Shown here: positions 5,458 through 6,470 of the stretch, piece after piece
Layout: each line of letters opens with the position of its first letter
How positions within the stretch are numbered: the stretch's first letter is position 1
DNA from: an uncultured Oceanobacillus sp.
GTDB taxonomy: Bacteria > Bacillota > Bacilli > Bacillales > Amphibacillaceae
Direction: 5' to 3'
Length of the DNA stretch: 6,470 nucleotides
Assembly (NCBI GenBank): GCA_938004015.1
Contig: CALKWU010000010.1
Span: forward strand, 1 to 6,470
Program-made: the position numbers and the translations under genes
The notes under the pieces: generated by a model
What the model was told of the DNA's origin: nothing
Database searches by the model: none
Seen by the model: the letters and a program-made list of their open reading frames with translations, nothing else

Positions 5458-5496
5458 AAGTGGGACAGAAAGGGACTGTCCCTTTTTGTCCCACTT
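5458..5496. repeat. 39-base near-perfect palindrome, probable terminator hairpin of the ABC-F gene
   Basis: Left arm 5458-5476 and right arm 5478-5496 are each 19 bases and pair around a single central T (5477), with one mismatch that becomes G-U in RNA. Each arm contains both GTGGGACA and AAGGGAC, so it reads as two nested stems. On the - strand it starts at the ABC-F stop codon and is followed by TTCTT, fitting an intrinsic terminator with a modest U-run. The very long arms also resemble small dispersed palindromic repeats. Confidence 0.75.
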
Positions 5497-6470
5497 CATC
5501 CCTGCAGTTTTTTCTTTTCGTTCAGGAGGTTTTGGAATTCCCGTTCCAATTCTTCATTTGGTTCAATACTTAGTTTACTCAGCACTTCGGTGATCTTCGT
5601 CTCAATGACAAGCAGTTGTTGTTCTTCCGTATCAGCTGTCGGTTTTTCTTTTCGATTGCTGAACTGATCGTAATGACCTTGAAAGTCGATGATTTCCCCA
5701 TTTTCAATTGCTAAAATACGTTGGGCGATGTTACGGATGAACATCCGGTCATGGGAGACAAAAAGAATCGTTCCTTCATATTCTTTCAAAAGTTTTTCCA
5801 ATGCTTCCAAGGCGTGAATATCGAGGAAGTTCGTCGGTTCATCCAGTACGAGGGTATTGCAATCACTCACCATAAGTTTGGCTAAAGCGACTTTTACCCT
5901 TTCCCCGCCACTTAAAACATTCACGGGCTTATATACTTCATCTCGGAAAAAGTGTAAGCGGGCAAGGATCGTTCTTGCTGTCGTTTCATCTTGGATTGAA
6001 GTTTCCATGACGTTTTCCAATATGGAATTGTCGATGTTCAAAATAGCCAGGTTTTGGCTGAAATAGCCGACTTTAACAGCAGGAGAAACCGATATTCCTT
6101 GATCTTGATGGAGAATCTTTTTGATTAACGTCGTTTTCCCGGTGCCGTTATTCCCGATGATGGCGACTTTCTCCCCGCCATTGATATGGAATGTCGCTTC
6201 CTTCCAGAGAAGTCGTTCGCCGACCGATCCCTGAACTTGTTCGGCCCGGATGATCACTCTGCCTTTCAATGTCTCTTGATTGGGCAAGGTCATTTTAATG
6301 GCTGGCAATTCTTTTCGTTTCTCCACTTTGTCTAGTTTCTCAATCCGGGTTTCAATGGCTTTTGCAGTTTTTTGCAATTTTTTCTGTTTTTTGGCAAAAT
6401 ACGGTTTTGCACCGGTGATTTTGGCTTCTGATTTACTCACATGTTTCGGTTTTTTCGTCGCCCGTTTTGC
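5496..6470 (-). CDS. ABC-F family ATPase, C-terminal half, probable antibiotic-resistance type (5' end outside window)
   Basis: ABC-F proteins have two ATPase domains and no membrane part. They bind the ribosomal E site and either assist translation or displace antibiotics. Only 324 residues are visible. The frame is open to base 6470, so the GTG at 6440 is an internal Val codon. The visible part starts in the basic, coiled interdomain linker (through about visible residue 58). The second ATPase domain follows: Walker A GNNGTGKTT (106-114), Q-loop YFSQN, signature LSGGE, Walker B with catalytic Glu in LVLDEPTNFLD (207-217), and switch His in SHD. A short C-terminal extension with ETKITEVLSKLSIEP ends it. 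The long linker and this tail recall resistance proteins of the Vga/Msr/VmlR group more than Uup/YfmR housekeeping types. The drug-contacting linker tip is outside the window, so the subclass is uncertain. Confidence 0.85.
   Translation of the reverse strand, partial: AKRATKKPKHVSKSEAKITGAKPYFAKKQKKLQKTAKAIETRIEKLDKVEKRKELPAIKMTLPNQETLKGRVIIRAEQVQGSVGERLLWKEATFHINGGEKVAIIGNNGTGKTTLIKKILHQDQGISVSPAVKVGYFSQNLAILNIDNSILENVMETSIQDETTARTILARLHFFRDEVYKPVNVLSGGERVKVALAKLMVSDCNTLVLDEPTNFLDIHALEALEKLLKEYEGTILFVSHDRMFIRNIAQRILAIENGEIIDFQGHYDQFSNRKEKPTADTEEQQLLVIETKITEVLSKLSIEPNEELEREFQNLLNEKKKLQG

Noticed and set aside
6438..6440. GTG as the start of the ABC-F gene
   Set aside because: The frame stays open to the window edge with linker-like basic residues upstream, and the first ATPase domain must lie outside; this is an internal Val codon.

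Overview
The window looks like chromosomal DNA from a low- to mid-GC member of the Bacillaceae. The evidence is the strong AGGAGG-type ribosome binding sites, the sigma-A promoters, and proteins close to Bacillus subtilis families: AroD, a YhdY-type MscS channel, a PlsC with the Bacillus FPSGTR motif, CatE, MhqD, a YwrF-like flavin reductase, MhqR, and an ABC-F ATPase. Family assignments come from reading motifs and recalling family members; no database search was run. No tRNA, rRNA, CRISPR array, transposase or prophage gene is visible.

Left part (1-2640, + strand). The window opens inside aroD (shikimate pathway), of which only the C-terminal 143 codons are present. A well-formed sigma-A promoter directly after the aroD stop drives a small-conductance mechanosensitive channel gene. 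Its true start is ATG 502, not the TTG at 487 that forms part of its ribosome binding site. A 371-base gap follows, with one possible 30-residue ORF and a hairpin. Then comes plsC (1-acyl-glycerol-3-phosphate acyltransferase), closed by a strong intrinsic terminator.

Middle part (2641-5460). This is a compact catechol/quinone detoxification locus. catE (+ strand, catechol 2,3-dioxygenase family) has a near-consensus promoter with an exact TTAC-N5-GTAA palindrome on its start site, the operator type described for CatR/YodB in B. subtilis. Converging on it from the right is an apparent operon on the - strand: mhqR (MarR-family repressor), a flavin reductase-like gene and mhqD (serine hydrolase). 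The two units share a 12-bp perfect bidirectional terminator. The mhqR promoter has the same -35/17/-10 layout as catE and nearly the same start-site block. It also carries an imperfect MhqR-box-like sequence in the leader, which suggests autoregulation and possible co-regulation.

Right part (5458-6470, - strand). The C-terminal half of an ABC-F ATPase, probably of the antibiotic-resistance (ribosome protection) type, runs off the window edge. A 39-base near-perfect palindrome overlaps its stop codon and lies 3 bases from the mhqR -35 box. It is either an unusually long terminator hairpin or a small dispersed repeat.

Together, the central genes would cleave catecholic rings (CatE), hydrolyse products (MhqD), supply or use reduced flavin (flavin reductase) and sense quinone-type electrophiles (MhqR). 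The best candidates for something undescribed are the regulatory layout of this locus, the 39-base palindrome and the 30-residue ORF. No wholly new system is evident.
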